Source of the DNA: Salinimicrobium tongyeongense
Lineage (GTDB): Bacteria > Bacteroidota > Bacteroidia > Flavobacteriales > Flavobacteriaceae
Direction of reading: 5' to 3'
DNA length: 64,000 nucleotides
Assembly: GCF_026109735.1 (NCBI RefSeq)
Contig: NZ_CP069620.1
Span: 248,001 to 312,000, forward strand
In this document: positions 8,909 through 18,103 of the stretch, piece after piece
How positions within the stretch are numbered: the stretch's first letter is position 1
Layout: the number at the start of each line of letters is the position of its first letter
Made by a program: the position numbers and the translations under genes
The notes under the pieces: generated by a model
What the model saw: the letters and a program-made list of their open reading frames with translations, nothing else
Database searches by the model: none
What the model was told of the DNA's origin: nothing

Positions 8909-10040
8909 TACTAGGTATGTTTACTATTCGACTTTCCAAATATTCAGCATTTGTCTGACTGTCTCTAAAGCACTCTTTATACATTGGAAGTTTATACATA
9001 AGTCGCCAAATTGGACGAGTCATAATACCAGATTCGTTGGTCTCCTTCAAGAAAAAGTTTTTTTCTTTTTCATCTTCAAGCTCCACACACATTAACCAAT
9101 AATTAGCCCTAGTATCATTTAGTTCCTGACGAAAATGAACTCCTTTACCACTAAAAAATTCAGCGTATAATTTGGCTAGACTTCTTTTTCTCTCAAGAAA
9201 AAAATCTAGCTTCTCTAACTGACCACAAGCCAGAGCGGCATTTATGTTTGGCATCCTAAAATTATAAGCTATCTCTTCATGTATATACTCATAAACATGT
9301 GGCTTCTTAGCAGTAGTAGTTAAATGCTTTGCCTTTTCACCCAGGTTTTGATCGTTTGTAACTATTGCACCTCCACCGCCGCTGGTGGCAATTTTATTAC
9401 CATTGAAAGAAAAGACTCCCACTGTTCCAAAACCTCCTGTTGGTCTCGTCCGGTACTCACTGCCGAGAGATTCAGCTGCGTCTTCGACCACAGGAATGTG
9501 CCAATATTTACAAATTTCTAATATTTCTTCTATACGTACAGGAAAACCAAATGTGTGCATTGGCAAACATGCAGATATTCTATTTCCAGTTTTTTTATTA
9601 AAACAACCACTCTCTCTTATTTCGCCAAATTCGTTCAAAAAATTTTTAATTGCCTTAGGTGATAACCCCATAGTGTCAGAATCTACATCCAGAAACAGTG
9701 GGATTGCGCCATTGTATGCAATGGCATTAATCGTTGCGACAAAAGTAAGTGCCTGCGTGAGCACCTCATCTCCTCTTTCTACACCAACCAACTGCAAGGC
9801 CACTTGTAAGCCTGCAGTACCATTTACCACGGCCACAGCTTTTTTTGTTTGGGTAATGTACTGCATCTTTTCTTCAAACTCATCAACGTAGGCCCCAACC
9901 GAAGAGACAAAAGTGGAATCTATCGTATTCAATAAATACTTTTTTTCGTTTCCGGCAAAACAAGGTTCGTGAAGAGGAATAAAGTCCCTGGAATCAAAGG
10001 TATTCCTAATAAATGATATAGTTTCTCTAATATAATTCAT
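8898..10040 (-). CDS. legC: PLP-dependent sugar aminotransferase LegC
   Basis: A 380-residue DegT/DnrJ/EryC1 aminotransferase that converts the 4-keto intermediate from LegB to the 4-amino sugar. PLP contacts are readable: VVEDAAE with Asp187, which pairs with the pyridine nitrogen, and FSFNGNKIATSGGGG with the Schiff-base Lys216. VNGTAGLQVAL forms the phosphate-binding region. Length and the N-terminal extension before FIPLHEPCF match LegC-type enzymes. It shares one base with legB (stop/start junction at 10040), the tightest coupling in the operon and consistent with the dehydratase-aminotransferase partnership. Confidence 0.9.
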   Translation of the reverse strand: MNYIRETISFIRNTFDSRDFIPLHEPCFAGNEKKYLLNTIDSTFVSSVGAYVDEFEEKMQYITQTKKAVAVVNGTAGLQVALQLVGVERGDEVLTQALTFVATINAIAYNGAIPLFLDVDSDTMGLSPKAIKNFLNEFGEIRESGCFNKKTGNRISACLPMHTFGFPVRIEEILEICKYWHIPVVEDAAESLGSEYRTRPTGGFGTVGVFSFNGNKIATSGGGGAIVTNDQNLGEKAKHLTTTAKKPHVYEYIHEEIAYNFRMPNINAALACGQLEKLDFFLERKRSLAKLYAEFFSGKGVHFRQELNDTRANYWLMCVELEDEKEKNFFLKETNESGIMTRPIWRLMYKLPMYKECFRDSQTNAEYLESRIVNIPSSVR

Positions 10041-11227
10041 TACATCTTAGAATCTAAGTATCTCCCCGTTTCTTTATGCCCAAAGTTGGGAATCAATTCA
10101 ATGAAAAGATCTACAATTGTTTTCTTTTCCCAGGCTACGGAATTTTTTATTTTTTTAATCTCTGTTTCGAAATGCTGCAATTTATTTTCACGAATAGATA
10201 ATTTACTTCTAATCACACCGAGATTTTGGAAACGCTCCATGTCCAGCTCTTCCTTTTCTGTATAAAATTCTTCAAAATCCTTTTCTCCAGTAGTATCACT
10301 AGTGGTAAACAAACAAGGCCATTTTCCTTGTTGGGGCATTGTCTTCACCAATTCCCGGGCCTCGTCTTCTGTTTGGCATACATAAGCCTCATAACCTAAT
10401 TGCTCAAGATATTTTATAGCTACATCAGCGAAAGATATTAAATGAAGTTTTTCACTTAATTTTGGAAAAAAAATATCTCGGTTTTCTCCAAATATGCATG
10501 ACATAAGACATAACTCACCGCTTTCTTGTGGAGTTACAAAATACCTTTTCACATCATTGGGAGCTACAATAGGCTGTTTCTTTTGAATTCTTTGGTTAAA
10601 CCCATGTAATAAAGAGCCATCTGAAAAAGCTACGTTAGCAAAACGGGCAGTTGAAAAACAAATTTCCCGGCTTCTTCTCATTAAAAACATTTCCATTATT
10701 CTCTTGGAGCCTCCCATCATATTGACGGGATTAGCCGCTTTATCAGTTGAGACACAGAAATATTTTTTTGTACCGTTCTTTATAGCCTGTTTAACAGTTT
10801 TATCTGTGTTGAAGATGTTTACATCGATCATTCGCATTAAGGTAAATGGATCTTTTTCACTTCGTACGTGTTTTAATGCTGACAAATTAAGAACATAGTC
10901 ATACTTCCCATCTGCTCTTATAAGAGCATCATATTCCAGAGAACCGATATCCAATGCGAAAGTTTTAAATTCTCCATCAATATATCCTAAAGAACTTCTA
11001 ATGTCCCTTACCAGCTCCACCAAATTATTTTCACTTAAATCTACTACGTGAAGTTTAGCAGGTTTCCTTTTAAAAATCTCTTTTGTAACTGCCTGTCCTA
11101 TCGATCCAGCACCACCTAAAACCAGGAAGGAAGAACAGGAGACTTCCTGAGATAACTTCTTTTCATGCACAAGAATGTCCTCGTTAAACAAATTTTCTCT
11201 CCTACCGATTAAATCTAGAACGTTCAT
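10040..11227 (-). CDS. legB: NDP-sugar 4,6-dehydratase LegB
   Basis: A 395-residue soluble CapD/PglF-type extended SDR. The cofactor loop GGAGSIG is at residues 38-44. The active-site stretch STDKAANPVNMMGGSKR contains the TDK triad and a Met in place of the usual Tyr of YxxxK, a feature of this inverting/retaining dehydratase group. The membrane domain of PglF is absent. It would make the 4-keto-6-deoxy sugar nucleotide, GDP-linked if the PtmE-like enzyme feeds it. The C-terminal about 70 residues are charged and helical. It starts 29 bp after the stop of the ABC exporter gene. Confidence 0.9.
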   Translation of the reverse strand: MNVLDLIGRRENLFNEDILVHEKKLSQEVSCSSFLVLGGAGSIGQAVTKEIFKRKPAKLHVVDLSENNLVELVRDIRSSLGYIDGEFKTFALDIGSLEYDALIRADGKYDYVLNLSALKHVRSEKDPFTLMRMIDVNIFNTDKTVKQAIKNGTKKYFCVSTDKAANPVNMMGGSKRIMEMFLMRRSREICFSTARFANVAFSDGSLLHGFNQRIQKKQPIVAPNDVKRYFVTPQESGELCLMSCIFGENRDIFFPKLSEKLHLISFADVAIKYLEQLGYEAYVCQTEDEARELVKTMPQQGKWPCLFTTSDTTGEKDFEEFYTEKEELDMERFQNLGVIRSKLSIRENKLQHFETEIKKIKNSVAWEKKTIVDLFIELIPNFGHKETGRYLDSKM

Positions 11228-11256
11228 TTTTGGACTACCTAATTAAATTATTACTA

Positions 11257-13085
11257 TTAAATTTCCTGCAGCGCCACTAATTTTCCGAAATAACTGGAGT
11301 GCGCGACCAAATCTTTAAATTCTCCTATGTCTGCTATTTCTCCGTTTTTCATTACTACTATTTTATCTGCATTTTTTATTGTAGCAATACGATGAGCTAC
11401 AATTAACATTGTATAACTACCTTTCAACTTCTCTATATTGGTCTGAATAGCTCTCTCAGTTTCTGAATCTAATGCGGAAGTTGCCTCATCCAAAATAAGA
11501 ATTTCAACCTGCTTAAAAAGTTCCCTGGCTATTGAAATTCTCTGTCTTTGCCCTCCACTTAAATTCACACCATTGTTCCCGAGAATAGTCTCCTCTTTGG
11601 CAGGAAGTTCATGCACAAAGTCCAGAATAGCTGCCTGTTCTATGGCTTTCCAGAACTTCTGTCTGTTCTTTTCATTATCCTCTGCCCAAAATGTAACATT
11701 GTTAAACAACGTATCCCCAAAAATAACTGGATCCTGGGTAATATAACCAATTCTCTCCTGGAGACTCATCATATCTAGCCTATCACTTCCCACGCAATTA
11801 ACAGTATACCCCCCCTGCTAGCCGGCAGCAAACCTGCAACTATATTTACCAAGGTGGTTTTTCCGCTTCCACTTTCTCCTACAAAAGCTATAGTTTCATG
11901 TTTATTAATTTGTAAAGTTACATTCTTCAACACAGGTGTATCTCCGTAGTAAAACCAAACCCCCTCCAATCTAATTTTATCAACGACTTCTTTTACAGGC
12001 TCTTTCCCCGAAATTTCTTTGTTCTCACGCATTTCTGTCTCAAACCGAAGCATATTTTCCAAAGACCCTGAGACTCCAAGAAATTTGTTCCACCTTAATT
12101 GCATCTGGATAAGAGAATTTAATGCACGGTAGAAAAAAAAGAGGCTCATCAGAATAGGAGCCAACTCCGCACCCAAAAAGTAAGTCTGAATATATATAGC
12201 AATTACTACAATAATAACCAAGAGTGGCTCTCTTCCAGCTGTAAGCATAGCGTCCAGTTGGCCAATTTTTCTCTGGCTATTGCGAATTTTTAGAACTGCC
12301 AGCTTCAACTTCTCAGCATATTTCTCCAGAGAACCCGTAGCTTTCAAGTATTTATAATTACCTACATTTTGAATTATCAAACTTTGGAACTGATTATTCT
12401 CCCGAGTAAGCCCCCGCGAATACTCCTTTGTCCTTTTATAAAGACTCTTGTAGAGATAATTGGTTAAAATACCTCCAATGCTCACAATCATAGCAAATTG
12501 CGCATCACCATAGAAAGCAAAAGCCATATAAACAACAACAAGGATAAAGGATTCAAATGCACGGGTATAGTTGAAGTAAGCTCCGGCCACACGGTCAATC
12601 TCCCCAGTTAAGGTGTTCTGAATGCGCCCCACGTCCGACACAACAAAATATTTATAACCAATATTGTTCAGGCCCACAATATTGCGAATCCGCAGATTAC
12701 GAATAAACCACTCCTGAACATTAACTTTATATATTCCGGATAAATATTGTATTACACCCTTGGCTAAAAAGAAAAATGCCATCGTTGATAGCACCGTAAG
12801 CAATGTCAAAGATATCCCATTATTTTCCATGAAGGTTACCAGAAATTGCAAATTGCCAAGGGATTCTGAATCTACAGAGGAAGAACCATCAACCAACTGC
12901 AACAATGGCAAGAACATCATTAGACCAAAGCCATCCAAAATTCCCACAAAAATACTCAGTACAACTAGAATAAATATTCTATATCGTAAATAGGAGTAGA
13001 AGTAGGCAAAACTTTCGAAGTTTTGCTTTATGATTCTTTTTACCAAATTATCTAAAAAAATTATATTGTTACTGTCGAACAGCAA
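11257..13085 (-). pseudogene. ABC exporter (PglK/MsbA-like), split by a frameshift
   Basis: Two overlapping frames make one ABC half-transporter of about 605 residues. The first (13085 to 11775) holds six predicted membrane helices, Walker A GESGSGKTT and then runs to a premature TAG. The second (readable from 11793 to 11257) holds the Q-loop YITQD, signature LSGGQRQRIS, Walker B ILILDEATSALD and H-loop IVAHR. Adding one G to the G7 run (C7 on the plus strand, 11809-11815) joins them perfectly, giving ASRGGYTVNCVGSDRLD. All motifs are otherwise intact, so this is either a recent mutation, a sequencing error, or expression through -1 slippage. The first frame has no ATG: TTG at 13085 or TTG at 13049 are the candidates. 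The likely role is flipping of a lipid-linked glycan. Confidence 0.85.
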
Positions 13086-13187
13086 ATTACCTTACCATCA
13101 CAAGCTCAAGTCACTTCACATCTTTGAAAGAAGTAAATTAGGACTCGATACTATTAATACAAATCTCAAGAAATACCCTTGATGCTG

Positions 13188-13195
13188 CAAATATA
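13188..13195 (-). promoter_or_regulatory. Possible -7 box (TATATTTG) upstream of the ABC exporter
   Basis: Read on the minus strand this is TATATTTG, matching the Bacteroidota -7 consensus TAnnTTTG, about 100 bp upstream of the exporter start in a 275-bp gap. No good TTG is found at the expected -33 distance, so the call is weak. The rest of 13086-13360 shows no gene; it is AT-rich with several A tracts. Confidence 0.3.
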
Positions 13196-13360
13196 GGGTT
13201 TCACTTCGAGCCTCCTGTTTGATAAATATTAAAAAAAACCAAAATTCCTCATCGGCCATTTAAAAGAGACATAAGACGACATAATAAGAAACCTTTTATG
13301 AATTATACGAGTAACATTTTTCTATACCTCCTTCAATTTTCCCATTCTAAGAACCTTGTA

Positions 13361-14443
13361 TTAGTTTGACAATAGGATATTATTAATATTTTCTACTATA
13401 ACACCTATATTCTTATTATCCATATCATGAGCTAATGGTAAACATAAAACTGATTTTGCAACACTTTCTGAAAATGGCATATTGCTGGTATGTGCATAAC
13501 TGAGGGTATTGAGAGAAGGACAAAAATATCTACGAGGAAAGATGTTCTGATCGTTTAATGCTCTTTGTATCTTTTGAAGATCTTTTTCACTGTTTAAAAT
13601 TATGGGATAATATGAGAAGTTCCAGAAGGTCTTGTCACGTATAGAAATTTTTCTCATTCTAGAAAAATTAAGTCTCTTTTCATATAACTCCACTACATTT
13701 CTTCTTTTTCCCAAAAGTTTTGCAAAAAAAGGTAAAACCGCCAAACCCATCGCCGCCTGCAACTCATTCATTTTAGCATTTATTCCCAGTCCATAAAATT
13801 CAGTTGGGCTTTTGTGTCCAAAATTGTGGCTGTAAAATAATTTCTTAAATAGTTGCGGATCTTTACAAAACATAGCACCTCCTTCTCCCGTATGGAAGAT
13901 CTTGGTAGCATGAAAGCTACAGGTGCTTACATCTCCAAAATTGAAAATAGACTGGTCTTTATATTTGACCCCAAAACAATGAGCAGCATCATAGATGACC
14001 TTAAGCCCGTGCTTCTTTGCAATTCTATCAATCTCCTCCACGTTACAGGGATTTCCGAAGACATGGGTGGCGAGAATGGCAGTGGTTCTTTCGGTGATTG
14101 CAGCTTCGATCTTAGTTTCGTCAATAGTAAGAAAATCAGGATGAATATCTACAAAAACGGGCTTGCAGTTTTCCCATACTATGGCGGCGGTAGTTGCGAC
14201 ATAACTGAAAGGGGTTGTAATAACTTCACCGTTTCCCGCAAGAACTTTTAAGGCAATTTGCAAGGGTAATGTTCCATTGGCAGTCAAAATAAGATCAGGA
14301 GAATCGAGATACTCTTTCAGCTTTGACTGTAACTCATACCACAGTTTTCCTCCGTTTGCAATTTGTTTGGAATCCCAGATCTGCTCCAGGTATTTTTGAT
14401 ACTCCTCCAGTGGGGGGAGAAAAGTTTTAGTAACGTTGATCAT
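13361..14443 (-). CDS. DegT/DnrJ/EryC1 aminotransferase
   Basis: A PLP-dependent sugar aminotransferase of about 360 residues, with VIYDAAHCFGV (Asp for the pyridine nitrogen) and CSFHATKIFHTGEGG carrying the Schiff-base Lys. It resembles QdtB/FdtB-type enzymes that aminate 3- or 4-keto-6-deoxy sugars. I prefer the ATG at 14441-14443, because MINVTKTFLPPLEEY is the usual N-terminus in this family and AAAGGAAAA lies just upstream. A longer frame starts at 14524, directly after the wzx stop, and would add 27 residues (MIKNFCYIFDEN...). It is followed by a 275-bp gap, so it may end a transcript that begins at wzx. It is a second aminotransferase besides LegC, implying another amino sugar in the repeat unit. 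Confidence 0.85.
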   Translation of the reverse strand: MINVTKTFLPPLEEYQKYLEQIWDSKQIANGGKLWYELQSKLKEYLDSPDLILTANGTLPLQIALKVLAGNGEVITTPFSYVATTAAIVWENCKPVFVDIHPDFLTIDETKIEAAITERTTAILATHVFGNPCNVEEIDRIAKKHGLKVIYDAAHCFGVKYKDQSIFNFGDVSTCSFHATKIFHTGEGGAMFCKDPQLFKKLFYSHNFGHKSPTEFYGLGINAKMNELQAAMGLAVLPFFAKLLGKRRNVVELYEKRLNFSRMRKISIRDKTFWNFSYYPIILNSEKDLQKIQRALNDQNIFPRRYFCPSLNTLSYAHTSNMPFSESVAKSVLCLPLAHDMDNKNIGVIVENINNILLSN

Positions 14444-14524
14444 TCCATTTTCCTTTATATCCTCTCCGTCGAAGTGAGGAACACGACTATTTTCATCAAA
14501 GATGTAACAAAAATTTTTAATCAA

Positions 14525-15970
14525 TTATTTACTTAGTCTCTCTTTAATCAATTCCTTCAATTGGGACAATTGTTCAAAGCTCCCAAGAACAGAGACGAGA
14601 AAATAAGTTCCCAGGCCTATAACTCCTCCTGCAATAAGTCGAATAAAATCTGAATACGAAAAGAATAAAAGACTATCTCCCAACCCTACTATCAAGGCAC
14701 TCAACATGGTAATAAGATAAATAGGAAAGACATCAGATAATTGCTCTTTAAGAGGGTAGGAGATGAATTTTTGAGTGTAATAAGCATTGACAAAATATGC
14801 CACAATGGAGAAAACCACCTGCCCCCATAAAAGACCATAGATCCCAAAAGGAATAATCAATAGAATTGACCCGACAATTAAAACTTTTTTTATGATCTCC
14901 AGCTTCAGGAATAGATCACTTCTTCCATAAATATTCAGCAGGGTTAAGTTATAGCTGTGCAATGGCAACAGTAAACCACCCAAACATAATATTTGAAAAT
15001 AAGGTACTGCCGGCAACCACTTTTCGGTAAAGAGGAAAACAAATAATGGCTCTGCTATTGCAGCACTGATCATAAGCACTGGACAAACCACGAAAAGCAC
15101 CATTTTTAAAAGCCTTCTAAAGACATTTTTTAATCGGTCCGGATCATCTTTGATTCCCACAAACATTGGAAAACTAACTTTATTGAGAGCTCTCTCAATA
15201 TTACTTAGGGGTAGTTGTTTAGTACTTTCTGCACGACTATAAAAACCCAACAACGCCGGTGAAAAATATTTTCCTATTACTACTAAATATAAATTATTAA
15301 AAATTCTATTGAGTAAATTGGCCAATCCAAGCTTATAACCATATTTCCAGTGTTTTAAAAAAAGAATTTTATCAAAACTTAGGGAAGGGTACCAGTCTGA
15401 ATATTTCCAGATAAGCACAAAATTAACTATGGAATTCAACAGACTGCTATAGACAAGGCTCCAAACTCCGTAGCCTTGAATAGCCAGGACAATACCTAGA
15501 GCACCACTTATTACTGCCGCAGGAATAGCAGTAAGGGTTTGAACCTTAAAATTCATGTTTCTAGTGAATAAGGCTATATGAACGGAAGTAGCGGCAGAGA
15601 AAATAAAAGTTAAACAATACACCCGGATAATATTGGTAAGTATTTCCTGATCATAAAATTGTGCGATAAACGGAGCTGCGATAAATATTCCAAGGTAAAT
15701 TATAGCGCCTGCAACCACATTGAAAATGAAAACAGTAGAAAAATCTTTGTCCCCCGCTTCGGTATCACGAATGATGGAGAGACTCAACCCACTATCCATA
15801 AGACCATTTCCTACAGCAACAAAAACAGCGATCATGGCAATTAAACCAAATTCTTCAGGAAGTAAGAGTCGGGCCAGGATTAGTGAGACAACAAACCCAA
15901 TGATCTGGTTTCCGAATTGCTGCGTAAAAGTCCATACCAGTCCCGAAGTAACGACCTTTTTTAATGCCAT
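14525..15970 (-). CDS. wzx: Wzx-type oligosaccharide flippase (MOP superfamily)
   Basis: A 481-residue integral membrane protein with about 12-14 hydrophobic helices spread evenly along the chain, starting MALKKVVTSGLVWTFTQQFGNQIIGF, the standard N-terminal pattern of polysaccharide-flippase family proteins, with LLLPEEFGLIAMIAVF as the conserved first loop. It would flip undecaprenyl-linked repeat units across the inner membrane. It is the most upstream gene of the minus-strand glycan run and is divergent from the fucosyltransferase pair. Its presence alongside the ABC exporter suggests either two glycan assembly routes or one redundant flippase, of which the ABC copy is frameshifted. Confidence 0.9.
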   Translation of the reverse strand: MALKKVVTSGLVWTFTQQFGNQIIGFVVSLILARLLLPEEFGLIAMIAVFVAVGNGLMDSGLSLSIIRDTEAGDKDFSTVFIFNVVAGAIIYLGIFIAAPFIAQFYDQEILTNIIRVYCLTFIFSAATSVHIALFTRNMNFKVQTLTAIPAAVISGALGIVLAIQGYGVWSLVYSSLLNSIVNFVLIWKYSDWYPSLSFDKILFLKHWKYGYKLGLANLLNRIFNNLYLVVIGKYFSPALLGFYSRAESTKQLPLSNIERALNKVSFPMFVGIKDDPDRLKNVFRRLLKMVLFVVCPVLMISAAIAEPLFVFLFTEKWLPAVPYFQILCLGGLLLPLHSYNLTLLNIYGRSDLFLKLEIIKKVLIVGSILLIIPFGIYGLLWGQVVFSIVAYFVNAYYTQKFISYPLKEQLSDVFPIYLITMLSALIVGLGDSLLFFSYSDFIRLIAGGVIGLGTYFLVSVLGSFEQLSQLKELIKERLSK

Positions 15971-16071
15971 TGAATTAGTTGGTTGTCTTTAAAAGATAAA
16001 GCGAAAGTAAAACTTATTCCCTGAAAAAAGACAAAAGTGGATTTTAAAAGGAAAATATACCATATTAATCC

Positions 16072-16079
16072 TAATTTTG
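16072..16079 (+). promoter_or_regulatory. Possible -7 box (TAATTTTG) of the fucosyltransferase genes
   Basis: TAATTTTG fits the Bacteroidota -7 consensus TAnnTTTG. A start of transcription about 7 bp later would leave a leader of about 15 bases before the TTG at 16102, consistent with that TTG being the real start since no in-frame ATG precedes it. No TTG is seen at the -33 distance. Confidence 0.4.
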
Positions 16080-16101
16080 GGGTACAACCTACCATCAGCA
16101 A

Positions 16102-17046
16102 TTGGAAAAATTAAATCACACTGAAAAATTACGCAGGTATAAGGAGTTGAACAATTCATTTGAAGAGAAACTCACATTCCATTTTGGAGCCAATGCCGGA
16201 TTCTTTTCTGAATTTAATAATATGGTTTTTGCCATTCTTTACTGTTTACAGAACAAGATTGATTTCAGGTTATATTCGAAGAGGGGAAATTTAGCTTATA
16301 ACAAAGGTTGGCAGGATTTCTTCTCACCTTTTTGTGAGGAAACTGAATTCTATCTGCACAGCAGGTATAACAGAAGAGCCTACCAGATGGAAAGAGCCAA
16401 AGCTTTTCCTCCTGCTCTTTTAAGAATTATTTCAGGCAACCGCTATTTAACCCAGGATATCTGGGACAAGTTTCGCAGTAGGAAATTCGAATTGGAAACC
16501 TTTAATATCCCAGAACTGGAAATAATTAACGAAACTCTTCCACGTGCAGCTCAGACCATAATTCAAATGATTTGGAATTATAATGAACCTGCTAAAACCT
16601 ATATTAATAAATTCAAAGCTTCAGTTTCTTTACCTGAAAGGTATTTAAGTATTCATATTAGGGCCGGAGATAAAACAAAGGAAAGTAAAATCTTTAATAC
16701 TGAATCTTACATGGGAGAGGCAGAAAAATTAGGAATTTCTGAAAATATTTTCGTTTTAACCGATGATTACCGCCTCCTCCGGGAACTTAAAATAAAATAT
16801 CCTGCCTGGAATTTCTTTACTTTATGTCATCCTTCAGAAGAAGGATATGTACACAACGAATTTCTTAAACTCAGCAAAAAGGAAAAATATCTAAAACTGT
16901 TGAAGCTTTTAGCCAGTATTGACCTATGCGCTGCTTCTGAACATTTTATTGGCACGTTTAGTTCTGGTCCCGGTAATTACCTGGGTATGCGAATGGGAGA
17001 GGAGAAATGTACAGGTATTGATTACAAAAGCTGGTTACTATGGTAG
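16102..17046 (+). CDS. GT23-like fucosyltransferase (FUT8/NodZ-like fold)
   Basis: A 314-residue protein with SIHIRAGDKTKES, which matches the GDP-fucose binding HxRRxDK motif of GT23 enzymes (the second Arg is Ala here), then FVLTDDYRLLRELKIKYPAW and EHFIGTFSSGPGNYLGMRM, which correspond to the TDDP and TFSSQ regions of FUT8/NodZ. An alpha-1,6-fucosyltransferase-like role on a surface glycan is therefore likely, though sugar specificity is inferred. The start is a TTG: an in-frame stop lies at 16072-16074 and no ATG occurs between. It overlaps the next gene's longest frame by 7 bp. It is oriented opposite to the wzx run and shares its 131-bp upstream region. Confidence 0.72.
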   Translation: MEKLNHTEKLRRYKELNNSFEEKLTFHFGANAGFFSEFNNMVFAILYCLQNKIDFRLYSKRGNLAYNKGWQDFFSPFCEETEFYLHSRYNRRAYQMERAKAFPPALLRIISGNRYLTQDIWDKFRSRKFELETFNIPELEIINETLPRAAQTIIQMIWNYNEPAKTYINKFKASVSLPERYLSIHIRAGDKTKESKIFNTESYMGEAEKLGISENIFVLTDDYRLLRELKIKYPAWNFFTLCHPSEEGYVHNEFLKLSKKEKYLKLLKLLASIDLCAASEHFIGTFSSGPGNYLGMRMGEEKCTGIDYKSWLLW

Positions 17047-17075
17047 TAAATAATAAAAAGGTAGAGGTAAACTCA

Positions 17076-18062
17076 ATGTCAAAAAAAGTTTGGTTTACTG
17101 ATTTCTATCAAGGTTTTGATCCATCTAATAATTATTTGCACGATCTTTTAAGCCGCCAATACAAAATTATTCTTGATCCAGAAAAACCAGACTACCTCAT
17201 TTATTCCTGCTATGGACGGGAGTTTTTAAAATTTGAAGATTCTGTTAAAATCTTCTACACGGGAGAGAATTTAATCCCGGATTTTAACCTTTGTGACTAC
17301 GCAATTGGATTTAGCCACCTGGAATTTGGAGAACGTTATTTAAGGTATCCGAATTTTGCTCTAATTCCCGACCAGTTTAAAGAGCTCCTGAAGCCCAGGT
17401 CCTTTACAACAGAAGACGTTGAAAAAAAAGAATATTTCTGCAACTTTATTTATTCCAATTCACAGGCAGACCCTGTGAGAGATGATTTTTTTCATCTATT
17501 AAACAGCTACCGGAAAGTTCTCTCTCCGGGCAGGCATCTCAATAATGCTTCCATGGATATTGGGGGAAGATTTACCGAGGACTGGATGTATTCAAAACTG
17601 GAATTTCAATCTAAATGTAAATTTTCCATAGCTTTTGAGAACTCCTCTTCTCCCGGTTATACTACAGAAAAACTGATGCACGCTTATATCACTAATACAA
17701 TCCCAATTTACTGGGGAAATCCTGAAGTAATCAAAGATTTTAATCCTAAATCTCTTATTAACTGCCATGAATACGGCAACCTTGAAAAAGTAATGGAAAA
17801 GGTGAAGGAAATAGATGAAAACAACCAGCTTGCCGCCGAAATATTAAACGAACCTCCGTTTCAGGAAAATATTATCCCTATCCATCTAAGGGAGGATACT
17901 CTTGAAAAATTCTTACGCTCTATTTTCGATCAAGATCCAAAAATGGCATTTTTGAGACCCCGCTTTGGAACCACCCGAAACTATGAAAATGAATTGATTA
18001 AAAAATTTCATTCGGAGAAACCGGGAAGACTATCTTCCCTAAAAAGGTTACTGAAACTTTAA
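17076..18062 (+). CDS. GT10 alpha-1,3-fucosyltransferase
   Basis: A protein of about 328 residues of the GT10 family. KIFYTGENLIPDFNLCDYAI is the conserved first block and FENSSSPGYTTEKLMHAYI with IPIYWGNPEVI is the GDP-fucose binding alpha-1,3-FucT motif. I chose ATG 17076 (MSKKVWFTDFYQGF) because AGAGGTAAACTCA precedes it and family members begin at this strand. The frame also opens at ATG 17040, overlapping the upstream gene by 7 bp and adding 12 polar residues. It would transfer L-fucose or a related 6-deoxyhexose from a GDP donor. No gmd/fcl or fkp genes lie in the window, so the donor must come from elsewhere. Confidence 0.88.
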   Translation: MSKKVWFTDFYQGFDPSNNYLHDLLSRQYKIILDPEKPDYLIYSCYGREFLKFEDSVKIFYTGENLIPDFNLCDYAIGFSHLEFGERYLRYPNFALIPDQFKELLKPRSFTTEDVEKKEYFCNFIYSNSQADPVRDDFFHLLNSYRKVLSPGRHLNNASMDIGGRFTEDWMYSKLEFQSKCKFSIAFENSSSPGYTTEKLMHAYITNTIPIYWGNPEVIKDFNPKSLINCHEYGNLEKVMEKVKEIDENNQLAAEILNEPPFQENIIPIHLREDTLEKFLRSIFDQDPKMAFLRPRFGTTRNYENELIKKFHSEKPGRLSSLKRLLKL

Positions 18063-18103
18063 TAAAAGATTACACGGGTTTTGTCTGATTACAAGGATTT
18101 CGT

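Noticed and set aside
9385-9891. 168-residue plus-strand frame opposite legC
   Set aside because: A shadow of the legC coding strand; no domain and no start context.
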